A DNA stretch of 64,000 nt from Larus michahellis (GCF_964199755.1 NC_133914.1:3675868-3739867), one strand, 5' to 3'; positions 37,456 to 49,080 are shown, counted from the stretch's first letter. The notes: generated by a model from the letters alone, not told the origin. Numbers and translations: made by a program.

Positions 37456-38813
37456 CTAAACTCGAGGCTTGTAGAGTTTGGCCTGTAGCCTGGGCCATCC
37501 CCTGCCCAAGGAATTAAAGTCAGAGGGAAAAGCATCTCCTGGATCTGCCAGGGAAGAGAGCGGGGGAACTTAAATATAAAAATCCTAAACCCATTTGTTT
37601 AAGTTGTTCCCATTTCCTGTCCTAAAATTTGTTGTTTCCTATCCAAGAAGGGACACGGCTCAGCTAACTTCTCTAGGGGTCGATTCATCTCTGGCAGATT
37701 AAAAAAAACACACCCCATAAACACAGAAAAAAAATGTTTAGCCATTACATCAGCTGTGTAGTAAATAAATGGATGCAGGCCCCAGACGGCCGGTCCCTGA
37801 GATAGTCGGTGGTGTGTATACACACACACGGAGACAGAGAGGAAAAGCTGGAGTCCAGACCAGCCTGCTAAGCCTTCTTGTGGGTGGCCTGTTCGTGCTG
37901 ATACCATCAGGGGATGGAGCTGATAAACACACAGCTGAAAACTCCCAAGCTAGGAGCCACAATATCCCTCTGCTTGATTTCTCTGTGTATTTTTCTCCTT
38001 CCAAGAGGATAAGGAGAGTGAGAAATTCAGGCTTTCTTCTGCTGGGGGAAGGGAGACTTGGGTCAGCATGGTGGGGACGTTACCCAGCTCCCTCGGGTGC
38101 TGGAGTCCCCCATGCCTTTTCCTGGGGGATCTGAACCCAAAGGGGATCACGGCCAGGCTGTAACCGGAGAGGGACCTCTGCCCAGTGCCGCTGGGTCCCG
38201 TCCTCTTCTCGGAAGCCTGGGTTAGAGGTGGGAATCCACACCAGCAGATCCTTTGAGGACCTTGAGGCTTTTCTGTGGCTCTCGAGGCTGATGCCATTTC
38301 CTTACAGAGCCCAGCACGCCCCGGACCTTGGCACACCTGAGACAGAGAGAAATGAGTTTTGCTCTCCAAGGAGAGATGCGAAACCCCCATCCTCGAGACC
38401 TCAGGAGCCCACGTCAAGCTCTGTCACTAGTTACACAGGAGATGGCTAGAAATGCTCTGCCTGCGCCTTTCTCAGCCTTTTAACACCCCTCATGAGACGA
38501 CAGTCTCCAGAAACAGCAGTTCTAGCCCAAAGTGCTTGGCTGGGGCACCGAGCTCAAAGCCACCAGCTGGAGGTGGCTCTTCATCCTTTTCATTACTCCC
38601 AAGACCCCTGTTTTTCCCTTGTTAAAAGCAGGGGCATCACACCTTTCCGCTTCAGTAGTTGGATATCTCCTGGCCTCAGTGACTTTTTTTTGTCACTGCT
38701 GGATTTTGAATCAACTCACAGCAAGAAAAGGTGTGAGATGAGTAGGATAAACACACTTGTTGGTTTTAGATATGCATATGTATATAGACACACATCCATA
38801 TGATTGTATATTT

Positions 38814-38829
38814 GCTATGCATGCATAGC
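38814..38829. repeat. 16-bp perfect palindrome in an AT-rich patch
   Basis: GCTATGCATGCATAGC reads the same on both strands. It lies in an AT-rich, largely alternating purine-pyrimidine patch at about 38765-38855. The core ATGCAT repeats resemble half-sites of POU or homeodomain proteins, but no function is known. Confidence 0.85.
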
Positions 38830-40176
38830 CATGTGTGTTTTATATATATTTATTATGATGAAGCATTTTTTAACTTCTCAGGGCTGGTGTTCCAGGCCCT
38901 GCAGCATTCCCCTAGGAAAAAATACTCGAGCTAATCCCTTCCAGCTAACTAGTGGCAAGAGCATGCTCTGGAGTGGCAGAAAGGGAGGGGATTTGATCTG
39001 AACCTTCTTTCTCATCCCAGGTGAGTCCTTCAGCCATCGGCTGCGGGAAGGAGAAGGGGAAGGGAGGTTCCTCCCTCGCCTCCGGCCGTTTTGCGGGCGA
39101 TCGGCAGCGCCTGCCTTCCCACGCAGGCTCCATGGAGGAGAAAGGCGGGGGAGCACCTGGTTTGTGAACGTGGCTGCGGCTTTGGTGCGAGATAAGAGAG
39201 GAGCAGCTCAAAGCTGTCACGAACCGCACCGCTCTGCACACACCCGGGGCTGGATGCAGCCGAGCCTGGCGTGGAAGCGGCCGTCCCTCTTGCATGCCAT
39301 GTGGAGGGGTAGCGTGCTTGGGCTGGCTGGAAAAGCACAACGCTGTGAAAAACGCTCCCAACTGACCAAACCAACCTGATTTCACATCTCAGCCTGCCAA
39401 CGGGACGCTCTGCCCCATCCCAAAGCCGTGCTACTGCCAAAGCAGCACCAAAACTGCTGTCAGGCGTGCTGAGCTGAGGTTTGGAGACCAGCTCTGCAAG
39501 AAGCAGCTTGACCAGGGCCTGTAGCTTTAGCAATCATAGGATAAAGGGACAAAAATCCTGGCTGAACTTGGACTGGAGAGAAAAGGTGCTACTTTCTGAA
39601 TGCTTCCTCCTTACGCGCACGCAGCCCCGACACTGTGGTCCAAGTAGCTGGACCTTTTTGCTATACACTGAGAGAAACCAGCCTCAAAATGCCCCCGAGG
39701 CCCCCAGAAAACCCAGACTGCTGCTCGCTACCTTCCCAAGAGCAGATGACAATCTCCAGCGACCAGACCGCGCTCCTTCGTTAGCTTTCACATGCCCATA
39801 AATAATATTCCATAAAATGCAAATCGAAATAAAACCTAAGTGCTCAGGGCACATTTCCCTTTTCCTCTGTAACACACTCAAAGGGTGGTGTTTTTGTGTT
39901 TTTTTTTTTAAAGGCTATGTTTTATTGGCCTGAGCTTGCAGCGTTTGGCATTGGGTCCTTGCTACTAATTTAGACGCAAGCGTGTCGGCGTGTTAATTGT
40001 AGGCGCTGTGTGCGACGAGCGAAGCACAGCGAGACCGTCGGCTCCGGGGACACTCCGGCCATTGCCGGCAGAACACCGGTGGCAGCGGGCGAGCTCTGCG
40101 GATGCCAGGCTTTAAACCCCCCGGTCTCTGACAGACAGGATTCGGTAAATCTGAGGGTGTGTCAGGGTGCATCCGT

Positions 40177-40224
40177 CGGAAAGCAAATTCCTCGGAAAGC
40201 AAATCCCTCCGAAAGCAAATCCCT
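40177..40224. repeat. 16-bp tandem repeat, three copies
   Basis: The unit CGGAAAGCAAATCCCT is repeated three times end to end (40177-40192, 40193-40208 and 40209-40224), with one change in the first copy and one in the third. It lies about 320 bases left of the CpG island. Confidence 0.9.
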
Positions 40225-40771
40225 CGGCTCTGCCTGCCCCAGCCAGGGAAACCCATGGCCCCACGGGGCGAGCGGGGCACCCAAGCAGCCATGACCAACT
40301 CGCTTTCATCTTCGCTGCGCCTTGGGCTTCAAGTCTGGCCCTTCAGAATAAAGCTCCAGTTTTCCCCGGCCAGTCTGAGGCTAAAATTCCCCACACAAAT
40401 AACCCCAAAAAACAAAAACCACTTGCGTATTTTGTCTCTGTGTGATCTTGGGGGGGTGGTGTGTTCAGCCTTCCCAGGCTGTGGCAACCTGACACCGGGC
40501 TGCTCCGCCGTATAATGTCGGTCTCTGTTTTCCCGTGGAGCCCCCAGGGAGGGGAAGCCCGTCCATCCCCGCTCCCCGCCGCGACGCCCCGGCGGCACGG
40601 GGCTGAGGCGGCCATCGCCGGGCCGAGCGGCCTCCCCGTTAACCACCGCCATGGCGCCCACGGCACGGCCCGCCGCGGGGCTCGGCGGCGACCTCGGCTC
40701 CCCGCAGGGCCCGGGGCGGGGGCAGGCGGCCGCCGGCTGAGAGGAAACCCCGGCCGCGGCCCGTCCCGCCG

Positions 40772-40785
40772 CCAGCAGGGGGCAA
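40772..40785 (+). promoter_or_regulatory. CTCF-like motif
   Basis: CCAGCAGGGGGCAA matches the CTCF core CCASYAGRKGGCRS at all but the last position. It lies inside the CpG island. A weaker match in the same orientation is 42 bases to the right. Confidence 0.6.
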
Positions 40786-40813
40786 CGGCCGCCGGGCCTG
40801 CGGCGAGAGGCGG

Positions 40814-40827
40814 CCGCTAGAGGGGGC
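40814..40827 (+). promoter_or_regulatory. Second, weaker CTCF-like motif
   Basis: CCGCTAGAGGGGGC resembles the CTCF core but carries mismatches at the A of CCA, at the conserved C after the guanine run, and at one neighbouring position when aligned without gaps. It points the same way as the better match at 40772. Confidence 0.35.
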
Positions 40828-40849
40828 CGCGGCCGCGCCGGCCTCGCCG

Positions 40850-41395
40850 TTGCCCGGGCTCGGCTGGGGGAGCCGCCAGGCGGGGACCGGCAGCCGGTGG
40901 GGAGGGAGCGGGCCCGGGCCGCCAGCGCGGCGGGGAGCCCTGCGGCCTCCCTACGCTCTCTCGGCGGGGTCCCTCCGCCACCTCAGCGCCATCGCCTCAC
41001 GGCTGCCCCTCCATCCCTTCTCCTTCACCTTAGGGCAGCCCCTCCATCTCGGCACCCTCGTCTCAGGGCTGCCCCTTCATCCCATCTCCCTCACCTCAGG
41101 GCTGCCTCTCCATCTCAGTGCCCTTGCCTCACAGCTGCCCCTCCATCTTGGCTTCTTCACCTCAGTGCTGCCTCTCCACCTCAAGTTCTTTCACCTCAGG
41201 GCTGCCCCTCCATTCCTTCTTCAGCTGCCCCTCCATCTTGGCTCGTTCACCTCAGGGCTGCTCCTCTGCCTCACGGATCTACACAGGTCAGAGCCACACA
41301 GCCCCATGCCCGCCATCCCAGCTGGGGGGCATCATCCCTGCTGCCCCGCATCCAAGGAGATCCCTGCTGAAACAGCCCCAGCAAGGTCCAAATAA
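40850..41395 (+). other. Open frame over CpG island and 33-bp repeat, possible antisense RNA
   Basis: A 181-codon plus-strand frame starts in the CpG island, runs through the whole 33-bp minisatellite and stops at TAA, which overlaps an AATAAA poly(A) signal at 41391-41396. The protein would be leucine- and proline-rich with repeated PLHL-type words and has no recognised domain. Because 33 is a multiple of three, all frames tend to stay open across the repeat, so openness is weak evidence for coding. The order of CpG island, open body and poly(A) signal fits a short unspliced transcript antisense to RUNX3. I do not claim a protein. Confidence 0.2.
40990..41280. repeat. 33-bp minisatellite, about nine diverged copies
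   Basis: Units begin near GGGCTGCCCCTCCATC and recur at 41002, 41035, 41069, 41101, 41134, 41167, 41200, 41224 and 41257. Spacing is 32-34 bases except one shortened unit of 24. Each has the form CTGCCyCTCCATCTn(n)TCACCTCAGG. The plus strand is pyrimidine-rich. The array directly abuts the CpG island. Confidence 0.9.
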
Positions 41396-41396
41396 A
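41391..41396 (+). promoter_or_regulatory. AATAAA on the strand antisense to RUNX3
   Basis: Canonical poly(A) hexamer in AAGGTCCAAATAAAACATCG, about 110 bases after the 33-bp repeat. It overlaps the stop codon of the 181-codon frame. Confidence 0.3.
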
Positions 41397-41583
41397 ACAT
41401 CGCCATTATTACCCTCCATAACCACCTAACTCAGCAGCAAAGCAACCCTCCGTCACGCTCAGCCGGCCATCAAACGGCAACCCGGAGCAAGCACGGTGCT
41501 AAGCAAACGCCAGGGAAATAGGAGGTGGCGAAGCTGTACCCTCGGGCCCCGTGCTCCCTTGGAAATTACAGCCGACAACAGGC

Positions 41584-41591
41584 TATAAAAG
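41584..41591 (+). promoter_or_regulatory. TATA-box-like TATAAAAG
   Basis: GGCTATAAAAGCC is a textbook TATA box in a GC-rich setting and is nearly palindromic. A (CA)n tract starts 38 bases downstream. No start site or coding exon is evident, so promoter function is speculative. Confidence 0.25.
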
Positions 41592-41628
41592 CCGCATCTC
41601 GCTGTCACTGTCAGAGCCCGGCGCATCT

Positions 41629-41651
41629 CACACACACACACACACACACAC
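41629..41651. repeat. (CA)n microsatellite
   Basis: About eleven CA dinucleotides followed by CGTCTGCG. Confidence 0.95.
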
Positions 41652-44600
41652 GTCTGCGTGGAAGCCCTGCCTCGGAGGATTTACTACGGCTTCCTCGCTC
41701 ACTCGCCGGCCAGCCCCCATTTGCTTTTTTGGACCCTGGCAATCCGAGCTTGAGTATTTCAGTTGTCCAGTTGCCAATCAAAATATTTGAAGGAAATGTT
41801 TATTTTCTTCTCGAAATCGCACCAGCTGCTGCACTAACTGAATAAGCCCATTTAGCTGTAAGAATTTAACCATTGTAAGAGTGAATTGAGTCCCCCAACT
41901 ACTCCAAAATCTGACCCAATCTATCAGCGGAAATGTCAATGTTTTGGATGGGAGTTTGGGGAAGTGTGGAATGTGTATTAAATAAAAGCCATGTAAAGGT
42001 CAAAGCCCTGATTAGTAATGCCACTGTCTCCTTGTTAGGGCCGTGCTGCCCAAGGGACCGCGGAGGCCGGGACACACCCCGGTATTTAATTGTGCAGCTG
42101 CAATTTGCACCTTTTGAGGACCCCCAAGTCCCCCCGCACGCGGAGCCGGATAGAAACAGGCTTTCAAAGCTGCTCAGCCCGTTTCCAGATAAAACAACCG
42201 CGCTCAAGTGACACAGCAGCTTTCTTTTCGCCCTCGGAGACAATACGGTCTTTTCTTGGGTGGCTGGCATGGAGATAAGGTGGAAAGGGCTGCCTGTGAT
42301 GGGAACTGAACCTCGGCGGGTTGGCGGCAGAGCCGGGCAGGGCGGCCAGGGCCGGTGGTGAGCACGGAGGTGGGGAGGCTGGTTCGGGAGGCTGGCGACC
42401 ACAGAGGTTTCTCTGGGTGTGTTCAGCCGCCTCCCTTAAGACCACGCCGGGTTTGGGAGCTGCATTGGATGGACTGAAACTGGTCCCTGCGCCCGTGCTG
42501 GGTCAGGACTGGTGGAGCTGCTCAGAGTTCCCTGGAAGCCTTCGTAGAGCCGAGGCAATGGGTTTTAGGGATTAATGGCACTGACATGCATCCATCCCAG
42601 CAAAGCAGTGGGGGCTTGCACTGCCTCCTAACCCAGGAAAATACCTCTTCTGCCTGGGGAGAAGGAAGGGCAGCAAACATCAGGACCTCTTCAGTGCTGC
42701 AGGGCTCGATGTACAGCAGTAGGAGGAGATTATCTGTCATCTGGGGCCGTGGAGTGACGCATGGAACCTGAGCAATTCCACAGCACCCGAGACATCGCTC
42801 TCCGGTCCCCATTTTAGAGATGTGGGGAACATGCAGTGGCTCATTGAATAAAGTCAGCAATAAACCTAAGCGCCTGTGTACATTACACAACACACACAAG
42901 TACTCATAGTGTGTGGTACACACAGAGAGAATAAAGGAAATTTAAAGGGAACTTGATAGCGTGGCACTCTCCAAGTGTATAGAATATATAAATACCTTCA
43001 GCCTGGCCATATATCACCATTTTATTTATGTGCATATACGTGCCTTGCAAAATTGTCATGAAAAATATAGCCCGGGGGAAAAAAAACAGCCTCCTTTCCT
43101 GTCTTATGCCACGATGACTGACGACAATGTAAACACTAATGATACTTTATGCTTATGTATATAATACGCATGCATGTGTGAGATGGAGCGGGGACAGAAA
43201 TTCCCTCTCTGTATATACCTTTGGCTATTTTTTCTTCACTAGTTTCTGTGATGCTCGGACCTCCACGTTGTCTTTCAGCATTTTTCTGACCTTTCTTCCT
43301 CTCTGCTTCCTTCCCTTGATCATAACGGCTCCATCTGGGAGCACGGAGAGGCAGGTTGCCAAAGATGGAGAGAATCTGCTCTGTACGAGGAAGGTGCACG
43401 AGATGCATTTGATCTCTTGAAGACCCAGCTCATCTCTAGAGAAGGCGCCGCTCTCCTCCCCACCCACGCATGCAGGCACGCTCTCACGCCTCTGTCACAT
43501 ATGTGAACAAGTTCATTCGTTTCCAAGTCAGAGCCAACTAAAAAAGAAAACGGCCCCTTCCTCCCACCCCACGAAAAACAGAGCAAAATTTATTTTGGGG
43601 GAGGAGGGGAGGTGTTGAAAAAAATTGAGGGTGTGAACAGCATCCGTTGTTACACGCCCATGGAGCAATTGTTCTGTATCTGATATAACCAGCTCACGAA
43701 CTGGGTGCAAGTACTTCCTCTGCAGAGTTTGTAAAAAAAAAAAACAAAAAACACAACACCCAACCAACCCCGAACCAAAACACAACAACACACATGTCGC
43801 TTATCACAGCATCGCCCAGGCACCACCTCAAGATTGCCGAGCGCGTCTGCTGCTCAGTTTCCTAATTCTCTTCACGTACGGCATGCTGCTGCGCAGACAC
43901 ACGCTCAGCCCCCAAACCTACCCCTAACGCCGCTCTCCTGGCTCCTCTCCCAGCGCTTTCAGTCAGACCCCAGGTATGCCGGGCAACAGCCTCCTGGTCT
44001 ATACAGGCAGGCAGGGCAGCGAGGCAGGGAAATTCCCGGCTGTTCCCGGCTCAGTGAATCACACACCACATCTCAACCTCCTCTGGGTCCACTGGGATGC
44101 TCCCAGACATTCGTGGGACCCATCTGGGGAGGACCCTGCTCCTAACATCCAGTCTAGATTTATTCAGGGCCGGTTCAGCCCCATCTCTTGTGCCAGCACT
44201 GTCCTTCATAGCTTACATTAGCTCTTCTCCCTCCCTGATGTTTACCCCCTGGATATATTTATACAGAAGCAATCAGCTCTGCTCCCAGCCTGCCTTTTGC
44301 TAGACTAAACAAGCCAGGCTCTCCCGGCTTCCTCTCCCGCCACAGCCTCTCTCTTCCCCTCGCCATCCCTCTGCCCGCATCCCCCTGCCCGGCACGCACC
44401 ACATCGGGCTCAATCCCCGCCGCTCCATCCCGCAAAGCTAATGAATAAACTAACGGTGCTAATTGGAGCGGGTGGGTGGGCTGAACGGGAAGCGCTCCCC
44501 TTGATTGCAGGCACTCCCTCTGGCCTGCCTGCGCTTTGCTCTTTACCTGTATTCAAAGGGTATTAAAAAAAATTAACAAGCCCTGACTACATAAAAGGAA

Positions 44601-44852
44601 GTTGCTGGATTTACAACCCAGCCTGCAGCTAGACCACCTTGCCTGCCGAGCAGGTTTGGACCAGGCCAAGTCTGCCATGGGAAACCCACTGCGGAGCGGC
44701 AGGGTGATACGGGAGGCTGACGGGGTGAGAGGAGACGGGGCTCCAGCCCCGCTCTGCACCGCAGCCCGGCAAGGCGGGCAGTGCCCTCCCGCAGCGGGAC
44801 CCCGGGCTGCAGGCTCCGCATCGGCACTCGGAACCCGGATCCCAGTACGTTT

Positions 44853-44898
44853 GAGAATCCCAGCACACTGGAGAATCCCAGCACATTGGAGAATCCCA
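44853..44898. repeat. 18-bp tandem repeat, about 2.6 copies
   Basis: The unit GAGAATCCCAGCACAYTG occurs twice and is followed by a partial third; a half-unit precedes them near 44838. Confidence 0.9.
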
Positions 44899-45600
44899 CG
44901 TCAAAGGCAGGATGGCATCCCTGGAGCCTGAGGCAAATTCAGACGGGCTCGTTGCAAGCTCGTCTGTTATTTTGCTCGTCTGCTGCTGTTTCGTAGGAAC
45001 TGCAGCACCTCGGCACCCTGAGCTGCGGCTGGGGGACGGAGGTGGCTGCATGTCAGCGGCAAAAGCAGCGGTGGCGGGTGCCTGGACTCCCTCCCGGGGG
45101 ATGCTCCCGTCCGACACTGGCCTGTGGTTCATCTTTGACCGTTACACGCCAAATTCATTTAAGGGACATCCACCGTGCAGCGGGCAAATGTAATTGAGAG
45201 GAGCAGAAAAGCAGTTTAAAGATAGGCACAGAAGCCTGCGGAGCCTGAAAGCAGGCAGGAAACCCATCTTAAGCGCGTTCCTTCCTTTGAGGCTGAAGCT
45301 GAATCCCACAATATGTTTTCTTCCCACTAATGCTTGCCTAGCTTCCTTTGGAAACAATTTAGTCTCTGCCCATGGTAGAATGTTTTTATCCATTAAGAAA
45401 CGGATATTTTAAAGAAACCATAAGTCAATCTGGACAGGGATTAGGAAGCAGCAATTCAGTGTATTTGCTGGGCCCATAATTCAGGACTTAACCTCAGAGC
45501 AGCCACGTTGCATTTCGGAAACAATAGGGCACTCGCTGCTTATGCCAAGAGGCTTCTTAAAAGTAATGTAATACTTTAAAAATGTATATTTAAAAAGAAA

Positions 45601-45618
45601 AAGAGAGAGAGAGAGAGA
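45601..45618. repeat. (GA)n microsatellite
   Basis: Short GA run after an A-rich stretch. Confidence 0.9.
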
Positions 45619-46526
45619 TTTCACTTTAAATGCATATGGTGAGGCATTCTGCTGATGACTGGCCTACGTTGAAAACGTTGCGCTGGCTTTAAGTAATGGA
45701 TTGGAAATCAAGCTGGTTAAAGCTGAGCAGTTTCCAGATCAGGAGATCTGAAAGCTCTTCGCCAGCAAAGACAATGTCTCCCAAACCGTTCAGCAGACGC
45801 TAAGGCAGGGAGAGGCAGGATGGAGTTTGCAAAAGGATCCAGCATTTACTGCTCTCCCTGTGAAGTCAGGGGAATTTGGTTTCGCTGGAGCACTATGAAG
45901 AGTGTGCGAGGGGATGTTAAGCGCATTAATCAAAACAGCTTGCTCTGTAACTGAGTAGATCAAATTTAAAATCACTCTGCAATTGTCCTCGTGTACGCAA
46001 GGCTCCTACATGTTGCCGGACAATGCACACAATTGCTTTTGAGTGGTTGAAGATGTTTCCACCACAAAGCTAGAACACAGGGGCCGGCTGCGTGGGCGGT
46101 CCTCCGCTGTTGCAATGGGAATAAAACGGTTCAGCATGAACCACGGCTGCAACACGGGCAAGGGCGAAGCGGCGCGCGGAGACCTGGGGGCTGCTAGGAC
46201 CATCCCGGTCCTCCCCGTGTGTCTGTCACCGTCCCGCTTCCCCAGAGCAAGGGGACCCGGAGAAGTAGCCGAAGGCGGGCAGAAGCAAGTTCCTTTAACA
46301 TCTTGCTTCACTTTTGAGAGCTACTTGATTTTTTTTTTGTTTTTTTTTTTTTTTTGTTAAGAAGACAAAACTCGAAATGAAGCAAGCACGCAAGGCTCTG
46401 GCTTCGCGTGCCCCGTAATAAGGAACCATTTCCAGCCATCCTAATGACAGCTTGCTGTCTCGCTGCAGAGACTGGAGAGCCGGGATTTCAAAACCTCAGA
46501 TTTTCCAGACCTCACTGGGGAAGTAT

Positions 46527-46604
46527 TGGGCCAAATCCTCAACGGGGGCAAACGGCTCTGCTCTGCTGAAGCCAGGGAAGCAGCACCAGCTGATGAGGGT
46601 CTGC
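46527..46604. mobile_element. Relic of palindromic GGGCCAAATCC element
   Basis: It begins TGGGCCAAATCCTCAACGGG and ends CACCAGCTGATGAGGGTCTG. The two ends are imperfect inverted copies (CCTCA...CTGG against CCAGCTGATGAGG), with GCTGAAG near the centre. This is the layout of the short palindromic repeats with GGGCCAAATCCTCAGCTGGTG ends found widely in turtles, crocodiles and birds. The family is recalled without a name and not searched. Confidence 0.5.
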
Positions 46605-47055
46605 CTGCCCTACCTGCCTGGCTGCCGGGCCAGATTCACACCGCAGATATACCAGGGTGAACCCCGAATTACCCTATTTTCCCCCCAACAGCAGTGGAAA
46701 TGGGAAAGAAATCCAGTCTGTGGAGGGACGCAAACGTCTGTCCCGTTTGCAGGCAGGCACGGGAAGGGATTGATTCTCTGCCCCTCTGCATGGGGTAAAG
46801 TAAGATCGAAGCCACTGAGATTCCCTGACACTGGGCAGTCGGAAACCAGCGCGAGAGCAGGATCTGCCCCCTCGGCCGCGGCGCTGAGCGCGCTCTCCTC
46901 CCATGTTTCCTGGCATGCCCTTCAGAAACGATCGGTTTTCTCTTACCGGGAGGTTTTTGGTTTGAGACCATTTAACCTCAGGATGATCGTTTTACATGGG
47001 GGCTATTTATAACCTCCAGGGGCTGCTTTACTGAAAGTCTTCTGCAAATGGCCGA

Positions 47056-47150
47056 GGGCCAGATTCTTCTCCCATTTACACCAGCGTCCTTGCCGTGATC
47101 TCCACTGCGGCCACAGCCTTCGCTCCAGGGGAGGAAAGATTGGACTGGGC
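47056..47150. mobile_element. Relic of palindromic GGGCCAGATTC element
   Basis: It begins GGGCCAGATTCTTCTCCCAT then TTACACCAGCGT, and contains GATCTCCACTG further on. These words follow the same family of palindromic repeats (GGGCCAGATTCTGCTCTCAGTT and so on). The right half is strongly diverged. Confidence 0.45.
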
Positions 47151-49030
47151 CAGAGCAAACACATCTCCGAAGGACCCCAATTCCTCCCAAAGATCAACAG
47201 CGTCTCCTACGTGTCTGTCTGCTTCACAGCCCAAACCCCACGCGCTGCGTTCAGGGATTTGAGGTGCCCGAATCCCTCCTCGGTGGCCAAGGCTCTTTCT
47301 GAGCATCTCGCCTCCCCAGCCGGGTTTTGCCAGAAGCGGATTAGGAAACGATGGCTCAAACTGCTCGGTCAGCAGAACCGGGAGGCCAACCACCTCCGGC
47401 ACACGAGCGGAGGGCTGCTGGGCGTAGGTGCTCGCAGAGGGAAAACCTGCCCCTCCACCCTCCCTGGCCCCCTTCTAATCCCTGCGCAGGGATGCAAAGA
47501 AGCTAAAACCGATAAAGTTGGGAAGCACCCAGGTAAAAGATAGCGGGGGCCGGATGATGAACTCCAGCCTGCCCTTTTCGTCCCTCCTAACCGATATCTC
47601 GTTAGGCTTTTTTGCTAATCGGCTTCTCGTGTGTGTGTTACCTAAGAACGTGCCAAGTCGTGAGAATTACAGGCCTGTTAACTCCTGTGTTATTCTTGGC
47701 ACGGGCCGGGCTCCACTTGCTGGGGTAAAAATTATGATCTTTGTGAATAAGCTGTGTGTGTGTGAGAGAAAGAGGGGTTTTTTTTAATTATTATTATTAT
47801 GATTGGTTATAGCCGGTGCTGTGTCAAAAGGACAGGGCTGAGATTAAAATTACTGAGCCGCTTCTGCTCCCAGTTACGCTGGTAAGAGCCCACAGTCATT
47901 TTCAGGCAGTTCTTCCAACTTGGGAACGAGGGAGCCAAGAGCCGAGCGTGCACGAACTGCCTTTTGCAGCATTCCTGGTACTCTGGATTCACTCCGCAGG
48001 AATGATTTTAGATGGCTAATTTTGTGTGTCTCCACTCCTGCTGTCACTTGACATTTGGGAATTTGGCACAGACGGTAGCTTGTGGCCAGTTTCATTTTTT
48101 TTCTTGTTGAATTTGTGTCATCACCTGATTCTTTGCTCCAAACGACGCTCTTTGGGTTTCTGGCACTACAGGGGACCGGGCTAATTTAAAATACGCGTCT
48201 TTTTTTTTTCTTCCCCCAAGAATCTCTTTCTTTATTACACAGCCAATGGGACGAGCCTATAAAATTCTTTTTCTCTCTCTGCCTCTCGCTTTTTTTAACA
48301 AAAAATCAAATGATAATCCTCCACAAAATGCCCGGGTTCTTCTCTTAAACTGCGCTAATATCAATGAAAATTCCAAGCATAAAGATTTGCATTTCAATGA
48401 GAAATAAATTAAATTTTCGCTGTAATTTTGGGTTGGGAGGAGCGGGGCAGCTTTTACAGTTCAGGTAACGTTTTCGAACATGCTTTTGCGCTGGAGACAC
48501 CCTCTTTTGCCAATGACAGCGAGGGTTTTTTTCCAAACATCTGCGTCACTTCTGAAAATACAGCGTAAAGGCGTTTGAAACTTTTCAGTCTGAACCCTTC
48601 CAATCACTAAAAACTCAAAAATGAAAACAGCTTAAATACTATCCCTTAAATCCCGTTAGTATTTCTGCCCGATTTTCAAGGGAAAACAACTCCGAGATGA
48701 AAGACACATGGAAAAGGAGCACGTTTCACGCGCGGACAGGAGAACGCTCGCTCTCTTCACACGTCGTGGTGGCGTCTGGCTGTGCTGAGAAGCGCAGCAA
48801 GCTGGGGGCAGCGGGGCAGCTGGATTATTTTCAAGCGCAATGCTTAATTTGGAGGGGGGGGGGAAAGGGCTGAAATTCAGATGCATGGGAATGAGCAGCC
48901 CGACCTCTCTCCCGGGTAACTCCGGTGGCAATTCCTCCCTCTTTCCTGGCGCCAAGCCGCGATGCAGATTCACGGGGAAGGCCCGAGGGGTCGGCTAAGC
49001 CGATGGCAAATATGGGAAGAGCAAAGCCTC

Positions 49031-49061
<31 letters not shown>

Positions 49062-49080
49062 GTGCGCGCGCACGCGTGCG
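49031..49080. repeat. Alternating TG/CG tract, Z-DNA-prone
   Basis: (TG)13 passes without a break into TGCGTGTGTGCGCGCGCACG, giving about 50 bases of strict pyrimidine-purine alternation. The CG-rich right end strongly favours Z-DNA. It lies about 510 bases downstream, in RUNX3 orientation, of the donor of the penultimate coding exon. Confidence 0.95.

Larger units (their letters stand above)
40530..40985. promoter_or_regulatory. Intragenic CpG island inside RUNX3 last intron
   Basis: About 450 bases are very rich in G, C and undepleted CpG, with many GGCCGC, GCCGCC and CGGCGG words, far denser than the surrounding intron. Islands like this usually mark a promoter or Polycomb-regulated element. 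Here it lies about 3.1 kb upstream of the last RUNX3 exon, far from the known RUNX3 promoters, so it is an orphan island. It contains two CTCF-like motifs and abuts a 33-bp minisatellite on its right side. No TATA box is present within it. Confidence 0.8.

Noticed and set aside
45840..45890. Possible further palindromic-repeat relic around GTGAAGTCAGGGGAATTT
   Set aside because: Only about 15 bases resemble the family and no matching second arm was found.
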